64,000 nt of DNA. Origin: Aldrovandia affinis (lineage: Eukaryota > Chordata > Actinopteri > Notacanthiformes > Halosauridae). The notes beneath the pieces are model-generated. The model was not told where the DNA came from. It was given only the letters and a program-made list of their open reading frames with translations, and ran no database searches. Positions 48,201-62,000 of the stretch are shown here, one piece after another. Every line of letters starts with the position of its first letter. The first letter of the stretch is position 1. The stretch is taken from NCBI GenBank assembly GCA_029706075.1, contig JAINUG010000026.1, positions 2,587,001-2,651,000 of the forward strand, read 5' to 3'. A program made the position numbers and the translations under genes.

Positions 48201-48841
48201 GCACCACGGACTATAAAGTAAGACCTATATGACAGGTGTCTACGTCCTGGACATACTGCGTTCAACACAGAAGGATACGATTCTGTACGGCATCACATAC
48301 GAACACGTGAAATTTCGAAATGTACATTATGGGATATCTCAGTCTGCAACAATGCCCCGAATCCACTTCCAAAAATCAAGGACCGATATGAAAGGCCGAA
48401 GTTATTTAGTCCAAGAAAAGCCAATGAGCCAATGAATTGTGCACCGCCTCCTTCCGCGATTCTATTCTTTCGTGAGAAAGGAAATGTTGAAATTAACATT
48501 CAACATGTTTTTAATAGTTTTAAATATTAACACAATTGCTACACCCAAGAACAGTCCCTGTGCTATTGATCTGTGCCTTGTGCTGTCTGCTGTGAGAATT
48601 ACGCAGTGTTCACAGTTTGCAGCTCAAAGTCTCTCCGGAGTGAAATGTATGAGATGTGTGAGTACTCGGGATCTGCTAGGGCTGTACAGCGCTCCCTCTG
48701 TCGGGTCCCTTCCGCGCTCCTGGCGCTGTCCCAGCCCTCTTCACCTAACCAGGGAAAACATTTCGGGAAGAACTGTTACAGATCTGAACTTCAACAACAC
48801 GCTCACAGCTCACTGAGAGGCCTACTTCACAGAAACTGACG
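48201..48841 (+). promoter_or_regulatory. pros1 promoter-proximal region and 5' UTR (boundaries unknown)
   Basis: This lies between the presumed end of rasa3 and the pros1 start codon. The last 180 bp are somewhat richer in CG dinucleotides than the flanks. No clear TATA box was seen close to the start codon. The ATG at 48842 has A at -3. Promoter status is inferred from position only. Confidence 0.35.
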
Positions 48842-48920
48842 ATGTGGAGAAAGAAATCGGCGTTGGGCGAACTCGTGGGTTGTCTCATCCTGCTTGTGGC
48901 GGTCTGTGATGCCCATCGAT
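48842..48920 (+). CDS. pros1: pros1 exon 1 (signal peptide)
   Basis: Start ATG at 48842 with A at -3 and a strong donor, GAT|GTAAGT. It encodes a basic N-terminus (MWRKKS), then a hydrophobic core ([12 protein letters not shown]), a typical secretory signal. It ends one base into a Phe codon. No other in-phase ATG precedes the Gla exon with a signal sequence. Confidence 0.9.
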
Positions 48921-49979
48921 GTAAGTAGCTACACTAGTAAACGATGAAATGTCTGAAGTTATCACGAGACCCATTTGGCAGTTTCAAATTGTGACGGTTT
49001 TTTAAAAAGCTGTTCTTTTGTGCTGAATGGATTAGCCAAAGTGTGGAGCAAAGATTGTGGAGACGTTTAAAGTTCATTTAAGATGTGTTTTAAAAGCAGT
49101 TTGTTTAAAACCTTCTTACCAGTCGAAGTAGCAACAATTAATTCGAAAGAAAATTCAAACATTACGAAATGCAGCGCGCCCTTTTATCTCAGCACACGCT
49201 AATGTAGCTGGAGTGGTGCTGTTACAGTTTGTGCGCTGTCTGATGCTAAACATTTTCTCGCATTTTCTCCATTATCACAGTATGTCGTACTGTATCAGTG
49301 ATGCGGCAGTTCATTCAGTATACAATGACGCTTCCGCCGCTGAACTAACACCCTTTTCTTGTTGCGCAGACTTTAAATAGGCGCCAGCACGTGGGGAGGT
49401 AATTCCCAGTAGAAAAACAGCCTAATCTTGCTAATCTATACAATATAAAGTTTGTTCCATTCTTAATGACCAAAGTGAAGATTGAACTACGTCACCGAAT
49501 ACATTAAATTGTGACTGTATCGTGATACTACACAACGCATATTGTTGTTTTTTCGTCATATCATAAATAAAATGTATGCTATAAATACGCAACAACATAC
49601 TATTCATTGAAGAGAAACCTCTTAAAGGTAGTATACATTTAAGAGGTGTACATCTGTGTATTTATGTCTGTGTACTTTACTGATCAGCAGAGTATCACCC
49701 AGTGCTTCCTTACCAGCTTGTGTTAACCCAATGTTAAGTGACCTTTGACCAGCATCACAGATCCTTGATCCATGGTGGTCAGAAACAGCTGAGTGACAGT
49801 ACACATGCTTCTGCAATAGGAGATTTTCTTAAATGAGTCAGCGTAAAGATTGTCAGATATAGATTGTTGCTCATTCATTTGTCCGTTTTAAGCCTATTTG
49901 GCACTCCTGAGGTCTTTCATTGGACTGCATTCTGTGTAATAAACTTTGTATGAATGTGACCATTGCTACAGTCCTGCTG

Positions 49980-50016
<37 letters not shown>

Positions 50017-53000
50017 CTAGTCCTGACACAGAGTACAGCTTCGCAGTTCCTGTCACGGCACCGCCGGGCGAATTCACTCTTTGAAGAGAGTAAAAAGGGC
50101 AACCTGGAGAGAGAGTGTATTGAGGAGCTATGCAACAAGGAGGAGGCACGGGAGATCTTCGAGAACTACCCTGAAACAGTGAGTATGGGACATGGGGTAC
50201 ACAAACCCCAATGCATACCCTGAGTCACTTATCCTCACCTCAGAAGCTGATCACATGACCTCCCTGGCCTGGCGGGCATACAGACGACACGTAAGATGAG
50301 CTGGGTAGCATAGAGTTATCTATCTCTGACTGTGCCAGGTCATTGAACTGTTCCTGCTCTGTTTGCTTGTTTCTTCACTCATGTGTGTTGTACTTTATCT
50401 AACTCTTGTTTACAAGGCTAGCTTTACTGTTTGGGTGGAAACTAGGGTCTGTAAACAGGGAAAGGGGTGATGGCGTCATTTGTGGTAGTCAGAGAGATGG
50501 GGTTAGATGTGGTAAATTCAGAGAGATGGGTTTATTAATGAGTTAGATTGTAGCGGTCAGTTAGTTAAATCAGAGATGATCTTATTTGTGGTGTGGAATG
50601 TTAGTGTATACAGATACTGTATATTCTGATATGGTTAGCCTGGACAGTGAAAAGTTACTGGAGAAAATGTGTTGGATGTGTGTGTCTATCTCATGTATGT
50701 GCAGCTATATGCTGAGTCACTGTGTTTTGTGGGGTTCTTTAGATTTTTTTGATTGCATTACAAGCAATGGTCTGTTTTTGTGGCGCCTAAAAACAATAAA
50801 CTTTCACTTCTAAGGCAATTCTAAGGTTGCTTCTTCTTCTTTTTCGATTATTGTGCGCCTTTTGAGTGGCTCTCATTTTTTCCACCCCCTGTTATTGTCT
50901 GATATCTCATGTCATAGCTGCATATCCCCTAAGCTGTCATGTAACAATCTCATAGTGTTTCTGTTATAGTGTTATGTTGCCACAAAGTCATCACAAATAT
51001 TTGTGCTTAATATGGGTCTCAGAAAGGTGTAAAGTGAAGACTGCCAAGACAAGCCTGGTGCAGTATTGAGAGAATGTTCTGGGGAACTCATGCAGAACAT
51101 CTGCTCCCTGTGGGAATCCATGAGCCTGCTTCATTGTCCTCTCTTTTTCTTACAGGAATACTTTTATCCCAAGTATGTTGGTAAGTTCTGATTATGGAAT
51201 ATCAGACATCCAAAACCTGATGTTCCAGATGGAACTTAAACTCTGTTGAACCCCCTCATATTCCTAAAATGACACACTAATTGTAACCAGTTAGGAAAAT
51301 GGCAAGTGATTTAAGGTATCAAAAGGATTCACTTATTGTACTTTCCAATAAGCGTCTGCATGGGCCAGCTCCATTTAGTCTGTTGACATGTATTATTAAT
51401 TAATAAAGAAAATCTAAAATCTAGAAAGATTAATTTGATTAATAATCTGAGTTAGCAGTATGTTGTCCAGCACACGCAATTTGCCTATCAAAACTAACAT
51501 GGCCAGCTAGCTTCTAAGGTAGCATACTAGCATGATTATAGTTTGTATAGCAATCATACTGTATATGGCTGGATCTAAGTTGGCCTCCAACAAGCTTGTC
51601 ATTAATAATATCACTAGCTAGTTAGCTACAAGTGTAACAATGAGAGGGCCTGTCATGTTGTCAACAATCACAGTGATCTTTTATTTTTCCTATAAAAAGT
51701 ACATACTACTTCCCTTAGTCTGCCCACACATCACATATTCACAAACATTGTCATTGTCAATTGTCAGGGGGAAAACCTTCAAGTAAAATATATTATGTAA
51801 AATCATTTAAAATAAAATAATTGTTATATCCAGACAATGAATGAGTGCACTTGATTACTTTTAAGTTAGAATGTGGGATACACTTGAAATCTCAAAATAA
51901 GAGATTACACCACAGAACACAATTTATCTTTCATGTTGACTGAAGTCATTCTTCTAGTGGTGAAAAAGAACTGGAATTGTATAATAGAGTTTGACTTGAC
52001 TAATGATGGTTACTACCTCTCTACCAGCGTGCCTTGGGTCACACCGTGTGGGGATCATCAGCCCTCTCTCTGGGGATGGAGTGCCCTCGGACCTGCGCAC
52101 GTGTGTGAAAAGTGGGTGCCAGAACAACAGACAAGTAAACGTGCTGCCTGTCTCTGTGTTGATGTGTTTGTGGTTATACTGTGTAAATGTGTGGCCTGTG
52201 TCTATGTGGGATTGCGTTGTGTGCAGTGTTCATGTTTCTGCATTTGTATGAGTATGCATGCATCGTTTGTTTATCTTCTCACTGGTGCATATACAACTGC
52301 CAAAATAAAGGAAACACCAACATAAAGTGTCTTAATAGAATTAATTAGTTCTACAAGTGTCTGGAACTCTAATGGAGAGATGCAATACCATTCTTTCACA
52401 AGAAATTCCATCATTTGGTGTTTTGTTGTTGATGGTGGAAAACGCTGTCTCAGATGCCACTCCAGAATCTCCCATAAGTGTTCAATTGGGTTGACATCTG
52501 GTGACTGAGACGACCATAGCATATGGTTTACATAATTTTCATGCTCATCAAACCATTCAGTAACCATTTGTGCCCTGGGGATGGAGCATTGTCATCCTGG
52601 AAAAGACCACTCCCATCTGGATAGAAATGCCTCACCATAGGATGAAGGTGATCACTCAGAATAGTTTTGTTCCTGCCCATTAAGGTGTGAGTGGACCTAA
52701 ACCATGACAGGAAAATACACCCCTCACCATCACAAAGCCACCAGTATCCCTTATTTATTCAGGCGTTTCCTTCTTTGGCAGTTTCCTGTACGTATGTTTG
52801 CTATATGTGAAATAGTTCCTTACATGTCTTGCATGCTCCATGCATTTCTTTATGTTTGTTTTGGGGTGTTTTATATTTTCTCCTGCAGAGATCAGTAACC
52901 AGTGTGAACCACTGCCATGTTATAAGGAGGGATATGAGCGCTGCATTGATGGAAAGGCCTCCTTCACCTGTTTGTGCAAACAAGGTTGGAGGGGGCCACG

Positions 53001-56000
53001 CTGTGAGGAAGGTGGGAATTTGGAATCAGTTTTGAGAAGTGGATGGCTATTGGGGCAGTGTCAATAGGGGGATGGGTATTCATGTCTGTGCAGTTTGATG
53101 GAAAAATTATTGCATCAGTTTGGACTGAGAAATATTGGTTATGAGCAAACCTTTCTTTAAAAAAATGTTTTTTTAGGTTTTTTTAAAATGTTGGATTTTT
53201 ACATTTTTATTATTTGCTGCATTTTTAGCTTTGGGACCTCTTATTGCTTAATCTCAGTTAAATTTACATGTGATTGACAGCAGATATGAATAGTTTCTGA
53301 ACCACAGTGACATGATTATGATATAATTAATTTATCGGTTATTGATGCTTTTTGACTTCTTGAGGGTGTGTGCATATTTTGATGGGATTGATTGATAATG
53401 TCTCGCATTGATTGATTAGATATTGACGAGTGCAATGACCCAGAGTTCCCATCTGGTTGTGACCATAAGTGTTACAACTTCCCTGGGACTTTCCGCTGTA
53501 TATGTGAGCCCGGATACTTCACCAGTGACAAGATCCATTGCACAGGTAAGGCCCAACCTGCAGTACAACCTGAGACCGGATAGGGGTGTTAAACTCTGTA
53601 GCAATGGGCTCTTCTTTTTCTACCCAATTCCACTAGCTTTATCACCCAATTTGTTGATTAGACATATCCATTTATGCCCATGAATTTGCACACACAAACT
53701 GCAGTACATTTCTTGATTATATGGCAAAATAACCCTAGTCAGCTATACTTTATTATTTGTAAAATAATGTAAAACCAATAAATAAAAAAGTTAAAAAAAT
53801 CGAACTGAGTAAATGATTGGACTAATAGAGTAATGAAGAGAAGAGATTGGACCAAAGCTGCCTTATATCCTTAGACTAGATACAGTGCAGTTGAAACCAG
53901 ATAATGTACTTTAGTCAGGGCAAATTTGTAGAACATTGGTCAGAGCAGCCATGTGGAGAAGTGGTCAGTGCAGCAGTGTGGAACAGTGGTAAGGATAGTA
54001 GTATGGAACAGTGGTGGAGATGTTGTAAGGCCAGCAGAATGGAGCAGTGGTAAGGGCAGCAGTGTGGAGCAGTAGTCAGAGCAGCAGTGTGGAGCAGTGG
54101 TCAGGGCAGCCATTTCGAGCCGTGATAAGGGCAGCAATGTGGAGACGTAGTCAGGGCATTCATGTGGAGCAGTGGTAAAGGCAGCCATGTGGAGATGTGG
54201 CCAGGGCAGCAGTCTGGTCAGAATAACAATGTGAAGCAGCTTTTCACACTATTTCACATTCAGTGAAGAAATTGGAGCCAAATATGTGTGAGTCCAAACA
54301 GCTGTTTGAGGAATGCTGGGGTCCTCCTGTGAAGGAGAAACAAGACTCCAGTATGACAGTGTAGTTCAGCAACAGACCAAAACAAGAAGAGGAACATCTC
54401 TATTCTTCAGGGTCATTTTGTATTTAGAGAGGTTTTGTTAAATAGAAATCATCTGATACATGTAAAGCTCCAGATAATATAATCTTGTTTCAAAAATGTT
54501 TAGCAGTATTTAAAAATGTCCAGTCTTAAATGCTAACTCTCTTCTATAAACAGTCAGGCCTTGTTTACAGGACAGAACAGTTTACTGTTCATATCAGTTC
54601 CACTTGCACACTGTTTACACTTATCCCCTCATGTTTGTTTGTCTGTGTTTGGGGGGTTGAGAGAGAGAGAAAGGGAAAATGTTTGAGCCAACTGTGTTTC
54701 TGTCCTGCAGACATTAATGAGTGCATGCTGTACCCCAGTATTTGTGAGCCGGCAACCTGCTTCAACACTCCGGGCATGTATGAGTGTCGGTGCCCCCAGG
54801 GCTACAAGTACAACTTCACTGCCCGCACCTGCCAGGGTGAGAGTGCCAAACCCTGACATACTGCTCCAGTACCGCTAACCCACCTCTGGGAGCCCCTGCA
54901 GTACACCTAATCCACCACTGAGTAAATACAAGCGCATGTACAAGTGTACCAGATCTCTAGTGAAATATAGTTTTGTCATGCATGGACAGTTTATAGACTT
55001 TCCTGTTTACTGTATTTAAGTGTGTATGTGTGTGTGTGTGTGTGTGTGTATGTATACTGTGACACCATGAGAGGCGTGGTGGTTGAGGGCAGATATAAGG
55101 TGATCAAGAACAGTGATTGCCTCATGGAAGGCCTATATATTCACTACCGGCAGGGACAAAGGGAAGGAAACCATGGGAGGAGGTTTGTGTTTGTGGCCTC
55201 TCCTGGAGAATCCCCAGCAGGCGGTAACAAGATACAATCTTAGATTTTTCTTGTGATGAACAATTATAGCAGTAAATCTTTTAAGTTGATGACTGGATGA
55301 AGAAAATGTTTTGTTCCTGCATTTTTCAACGTATGCCTTTAACCTTTTAACCTAAGGTTGAAAACCTTGTTTGGCCGTAGTTCTTGACATCTTTGCACTA
55401 CCCATGCCTGACAGTCGAGAGAACAACCTCTCGTGCTGTCTCATATGGTGGAGAATGCGGGTAACTGTGTGGGTTAAGTACTGATGTCCAAAGAAGGAGT
55501 AGAAGACTGTTAAGTGTCAAGGCGAACAGTGTCACATGATGCCAAACGGAAAAACTGCATTGGGAAAGCGGAACAGTGGTCGCAAATCAAAGCTCACAAA
55601 AAGGCGGTCGAGATGAACTCCTGGAAAATGGTGGGATACAGAGAAAAACAAAACAAATAGTCCTTGAGGCTCATGAGGCTTAACAGACCACCGGAAGGGC
55701 ATTCTAAGTGTAGGGATGGGGTGGACCTCATCCCTCCAGATACCAGGGCAGGGCGGGGGATGGAACCAGCAGCTAGGGTCTGGGCCAGCAGCATCCGGCT
55801 AACACATGACAGGGGTGGGGGTTGACTCTGGGGCAGGTGAGCTCCGGGCAGGTGCCACGGCCGGGAGAAAAGAGGAAAGGTGCAATTATGACTATGATAA
55901 ATATCACACCGTATCAGGGAAAGAGTAGTGATAACACTTTTGCACCAGCAGAAGTAATCTAGGGCAGCATAACTAATTAGGTGAGTGGCACAGGGAGCAC

Positions 56001-59000
56001 GCAGCCATGAGGGCACTCAGAGACCATCCCACCACATCAGCAGTCCTGATAGGGGCGGATCATCACTTATGATTGGTGACAGTAAGGATAGCTCATTGCA
56101 CCAGAACGCTCTATTGCTACGCCCCCTCCACATCTGCACCTAATGACTATAAGAGAGACTAAAGAGATGTGTTTTTAACCTAGACTTGAAAATTGAGACC
56201 GTGTCTGACTCCTTCACAGAGACGGGTAGACTGTTCCACAGTAAAGGAGCTCTATAGGAGAAAGCTCTGCCACCACTTCTCGAAAAGAACAGACCAGTTC
56301 TTCCTCTGCGGGCAGGAGTTTCCTTTCCAAAGGACCCCAAAACACCCAACAAGCCTGTCAAACAGACGGCATACAGTCCGCCAAAGATATACAGCGGCCA
56401 TCCGGCGCAGCCAAGAGGGCTCAGGGACATGGATGCACGCACGTGTTACCGGTGTGGTGAGCTGGGACACCTCTCGTGGCAGTGTTGGAAGGCCGATGAG
56501 CCGATGTCAACGGCTGAATCAGCCAGCAGCCATCATGGTAACTTGTTTGCCTCATTACTGGGGGTTTCAGGAACACCACCCCCTACATGTCCCATAAAAG
56601 TGAACCGCCAGGATGTTGAAGCCTTGCTGGACTCTGGTAGTAGCATGATCACCCTTCTGCATGCATCCCTAGTTGACCCCTCGTGCTTGTGTAGGGAGAC
56701 AAGTCTTCCTGTCTCATGTGTTCATGGGGATACCCGTGAGTACCCCACTATTGAGTTGACTTTAACCTCCACCTGGGGACCGGTTCAAATGCGGGCCGGG
56801 GTGGTGGACATGCTTCCAGTTACTGTGTTAATAGGACATGACTGTCCGGCCTTCCAAATGCTGTGGAGAGAAACCCAACAGAGGCTAACCAGGGAACCAC
56901 GGGAGCGTGGAGGTAAAACAAACCTTGAGAGAAATAAGTCCGGTGTTTGCTTGATGGAGTTTTTGGAAGCCCCCTCTCCAGCACATGCTCTTGCAGGCGC
57001 AGTGGAGACGATGCCAGCCCTGGAAGAGAAGGAGATCAGAGACCACAGAAGCCTTACATACTCCAGCGACGAGGACCACCAGGAAACCAGGGGTTCGCCC
57101 CCCCTAACAGGCTAGAATGGAAATGCCCAATTACAGGACCCCACTCTGGTGAATGCATTGTGGAATGTACAGGTCTTGGAGGGTGTAGTACAAAGGGATA
57201 GGTCCATACCCACACCCCCATTTCTCAGTGAAAAATGGTTTGCTTTACCAGATGGTAAAAACTGAAAATGACATCATCCTTGAGCGACTACTTGTGCCCC
57301 AACCACATCGTACCACAGTCTTGAATCTGGCTTACACGCACCTGTTAGGTACCCATCTGGGGATGGAGAAGACTAAGGACAGACTCTTGCAGTGGTACTT
57401 CTGGCCAGGGGTTCACAAGGAAGTTGAGAACTTTTGTCGTAGTTGTCCGGAGTGTCAGCTCACTGCTCCAAAACCAACATTTAGAAACCCTCATGCCATT
57501 GCCTATTATTGAAACCTCCTTTGAGAGGATTGCTTTGGGTATAGTTGGACCGTTACCTAAGAGTGCTCGGCAACATCAGTATATTTTAGTCATAATTGAC
57601 TCTGCCACTTGCTACCCCGAAGCAATCCCACTCCGAAATGCTATAGCTAAACAAATTGCCAAAGAATTGTTCCTTTTCAGCAGTAAGGTTGGGATCCCAA
57701 AAAAAATCCTGACGGATCAAGGGACTCCTTTCATGTCTAGAGTTACTAAGGACCTGTGTACCCTCCTGAGAATGAAACTGCTGAGGACTTCAGAGTACCA
57801 CCCCCAGACAGGGTCTTGTCGAAAGATTCAACGAAACCTTCAAGGCCATGCTATGGAAGGTAATCAGAAAGGTTGGATGCAACTGGGACCAGGTGCTTCA
57901 GTACCTGATGTTTGCAGTAAGAGAAGTTCCCCAATCTTCCACTGGTTTCTCACCTTTTGACCTACTGTACTCCCACAAGCCCAGGGGTCTGCTGGATATT
58001 GCCAAAGAGACCTGGGAAGAGTCATGCCCTCACCGCACCCTGATTAAACATGTTGAAGCCATGAGGGACAGAATGACAGCCATCTATGCTATTGTACAGG
58101 AACACATGGAGGCAGCGCAACACCAACAATGGGAATCCTGTAATTGACCAGCCTAACCGAGGGAGTTCAAGCCAGGTGAGCAAGTTCTGGTCCTTATCCC
58201 AACTGTTGAGTGCAAATTTCTGGCAACCTGGAAGGGACCATACAAGGTCATTGAGCGAATCGAGGAGGTGAACTACAAGGCAAGACAACCTGGAAGTAGG
58301 AAACCAGAGCAAATTTACCATGTCAATCTTTTGAAGAAATAGCATGCGTATACTCAGGTGGTTCAACATGAAATCTGCACCTTACCAGGAGAAGTAGTAA
58401 ATCAATGATCGTACAGGGTACCTGAGGCACATAAGATAGTTATACAAGAAGAGGTAAGGAAAATGCTGCAACTTGGAGTTATTGAGGAGTCCCAGAGTGC
58501 CTAGTCAAGCCCCATCGTGCTAGTTCGAAAACCAGATGGATCTATATGCTTCTGTAATGACTACAGGAAATTGAATGAAGTGTCACCATTTGATGCCTAC
58601 CCAATGCCCCGGGTGGATGACCTGATTGAATGGCTAGGATATGCTTGCTTTATAACCATACTTGATCTTACCAAGGGATATTAGCAGGTACACCTGTCTC
58701 CAGCTTCCAAGGAGAAGATGGCCTTCGCCACCCCGGAGGGGTTGTTCCAGTACACCAAGCTTTCATTCGGCCTCCATGGGGCACCTGCCACGTTTTAATG
58801 CCTTATGGACTGTTTCCTCAAGCCTCATAAAAGATACGCTGCAGCTTAACTGGACGCGATGTGGTTATCCAGAGTCCTGACTTGGAAAATCACCTACCCA
58901 GGGTGCAAAGTGTCTTGGATTCCCTCCAGGAAACAGGACTCATGGCAAACCCTAAAAATGCAGACTGGCCTACAGTGAAGCTGACTTCCTGGGGTACACC

Positions 59001-62000
59001 ATAGGACGAGGTCTGGTTCGACCTCAGGAGGCCAAACTCCAGGCCATACACGATTGGCCGAGGCCCGCTACGAAGAGACAGGTGAGATCATTTTTGGGCC
59101 TTGTTAACTATTACAGAAGGTTTATCCCTGATTTTGCTGTCCTAGCCACCCCTCTGACTAAGCTGATGACTAAGAGGCATTCCCGCATGATGAAATGGAA
59201 TCCAGCTGCTGAGGGGGCCTTCTCCACTCTAAAACAAGCCCTGTGTTCCGGACTGGTTCTGACAGCCTCAAACTTCTGTGAAGAGTTCATTATTCAGGCG
59301 GATGGCTCGGAGGTAGGTCTGGGTGCGGTGCTCTCCCGGACTCGTGGAGGTGAGGAACATCCCATCCTTTACTTGAGCAGGACCTTGCCCCCAAGGGAGA
59401 AGAACTACTCTACATTGGAAAAGGAATGTCTGGCTGTGAAATGGGCCCTGGAGACGCTGCGGTACTACCTCCTTAGCTGACAGTTCACCCTCGTGACTGA
59501 CCATACCCCTTTACAGTGGATGGCAAGAAACAAGGAAACCAATGGTAGGGTCACTGGATGGTTTTTAAGTCTTCAGGCATTTAACTTCTCAATCATTCAC
59601 AGGGCTGGCAAGCGCCATGGAAATGCCGATGCCCTCTTTCAGCGAGATGCCTTCACTTCCCTCACCTGGCCAAGGGCGTCGGGCCCGAGAGGGGGGATGT
59701 GTGACACCATAAGAGGTGTGGTGGTTGAGGGCAAATATGTCCCTATCCGATAGCTGCAGTTGGGCAGAAAGGCAGCTGAAAGTGATCAAGAACAGTGATT
59801 GCCTCATTGAAGGCCTATATATTCACTACCGGCAGGGAAAAAGGGAGGGAAGCCATGGGAGGTTTGTGTCTGTGGCCTCTCCTGGAGAATCCCCAGCAGG
59901 CGGTAACAAGATACAATTATAGCAGTAAATCTTTTAGGTTGATGACTGGATGAAGAAAATGTTTTGTTACTGCATTTTTCAACATATGCCTTTAACCGTT
60001 TAGCCTATGAGTTAACCTTTTTTCCCCAAACCTTTTGTCAAAATTAAATACTTTTCTTTTTGAAAACCTTGTTTGGCTGTACTTCTTGCCATCTTTGCAC
60101 TATCCACGCCTGACAGTCAAGAGAACAACCTCTCATGCTGTCACAATACATAAATGCATGCATATATATTTCAAGGTTTTCTCATAAATCTACTACAAAA
60201 TAATATATCTTAAAATGATTTCCTCTAATAATGAAACATTACCAATATTTTTGTTTTTACAATGTACATTAGAGAGTAAGAAATGTCACTTCCCTGAAGT
60301 GTGAACAGGACAGGGCATAGGACAGGACATTAGCACTTGCATTGGTTCTGTGGCGTGCTTGACGAATGATGTGCTTAGACATTATAGCATCAAGTGGTTG
60401 CCATAATACAAATTCATTTATTTACATTTATAGATAATGTATCTTTATTTGATACATTATTTCAGGTTGAATGCTCTTTGTTTTGAGGAGAATATTTGGT
60501 CCTAACTATTTTAACTTTTTGTTAAGTAATATACAGGGTGTGTGAGAGACCGTAACATGTGTTTCTCTGCAGATGTGGATGAATGCAAACAGGAAACTTG
60601 TGAAGGGAACTGCATGAACACCATGGGCAGTTACATCTGTCAATGCGATGGGAGGCGGGGCCTGAAATTGGCAGATGATGGACGATATTGTGAGGTATGC
60701 GACTCTGAGAAAGTACCAAAATGTCAATATAAAAATATGCTTGTAAAAGGTGTTTGTTGTAAAAAACATTGAATTAAAGGATGACTATTGCCTTGGGCAG
60801 GACATACCGATCTGTGTTCATCTGCATGACATTAAGGATGCAGAGATGCTGTACCTTGGGGAGAAGTTTGCAGGCTTACCTGTGATCTACCTGCGCTTCC
60901 GCCTGCCGGAGAACACAAAGTAGGTGCCCAGAGAGCGAGGGCCACTCTACTTTAATGACCAACACGTTCAATGGCTCCCAATTCCCAGACCAATCAGTAT
61001 CCTATAAAATATGAGCCAGCCAGTCATCACCATCCTTCAAAATGGGAACCATCCAAAAATCAAGGTCCTTTAATGTATGGAGATCCAACTAGAGATTCGC
61101 TACACTTAATGTGTGAACAAACCAGAGGTCAGTGGGATTTCATATGTGGATAATTCAGAGGTCAGCACCTTTTAATGGGTGAACGAACCAACCAGGGAAA
61201 ATGTAAACACCCGATTTTGATATTACAGCAGTATGTCCCACCGATCTCTGTAACCGATCCAAACTGACAGCATCAATGTGAATAGTGAAATCAAAATGTT
61301 CAATCTGGTGATGCAGGTTTGCAGCGGAATTTGACTTCCGCACGTTCGACCCGGAAGGGGTAATCCTTTACGCTGAGTCACCCCCGGACTCCTGGTTCAT
61401 GCTGGGCTTGCGGGCCGGCCGGATAGAGGTCCAGTTCAAGAACCAGCACTCTGTCAAGGTCACCAGCGGGGGAAAGGTCATCAATGACGGGGAGTGGCAT
61501 GTGGTGAGGGTGTATTCTGTGCAGTGTGTGTCTGCACTGTGTTTTGCTGTGTGGGTGTGGGTGTTATGTTGACTTGTCAAGTGTATGACTGTGATGTGTT
61601 ACACAGTTACTGTGACTGTGCACTATCCACTTCATATGCTTCACATGTTTTTTAGTAATGAGTTGTATTTGAGAGGGTTGTGTCCTGTTTGTGACTCTGT
61701 TCGGCGTTATGTTACATTGTGTGTGACTATTTGTATCTGCTTGCGGAATTGTGTGTGACAGAGTAATTTTGTGCTGTGTGACTGTGTTCTATGCTTAAGT
61801 GTTGTATTGTGTTGTCTAGATCTCAGTGGATGAACTGGAACGCAGTATTAGTGTGAAGATAAGTAAGGAAGCTGTGATGAGCATAAACAGTCCTGAGAGC
61901 CTCTTCACTTCCATCAATGGCAAGCTGGAGACCATGGTGTACATTGCTGGGCTGCCCAACCGCACTGACAGCGTCATCAAACCGGTAAACATGCAAACTG

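Larger units (their letters stand above)
55058..60145 (+). mobile_element. Gmr1-like Ty3/gypsy LTR retrotransposon (integrase before reverse transcriptase)
   Basis: LTRs at 55058-55443 and 59700-60145 (TGTGACACC...CA) are flanked by 4-bp ATAC repeats. The internal order on the + strand is Gag zinc knuckle (56447-56492), aspartic protease (about 56600-56870), integrase (57228-58150), reverse transcriptase (about 58400-59480), RNase H (about 59280-59650), purine tract and 3' LTR. Every domain resembles Ty3/gypsy, but integrase comes first, as in the published Gmr1 group of deuterostome elements. All frames carry stops or shifts. A LINE fragment interrupts gag. It fills pros1 intron 7. Confidence 0.88.

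Noticed and set aside
55058-60145. Explaining the integrase-first order by two nested elements
   Set aside because: One LTR pair with matching 4-bp flanks encloses all domains and no internal LTR ends were seen; the order also matches a known group.
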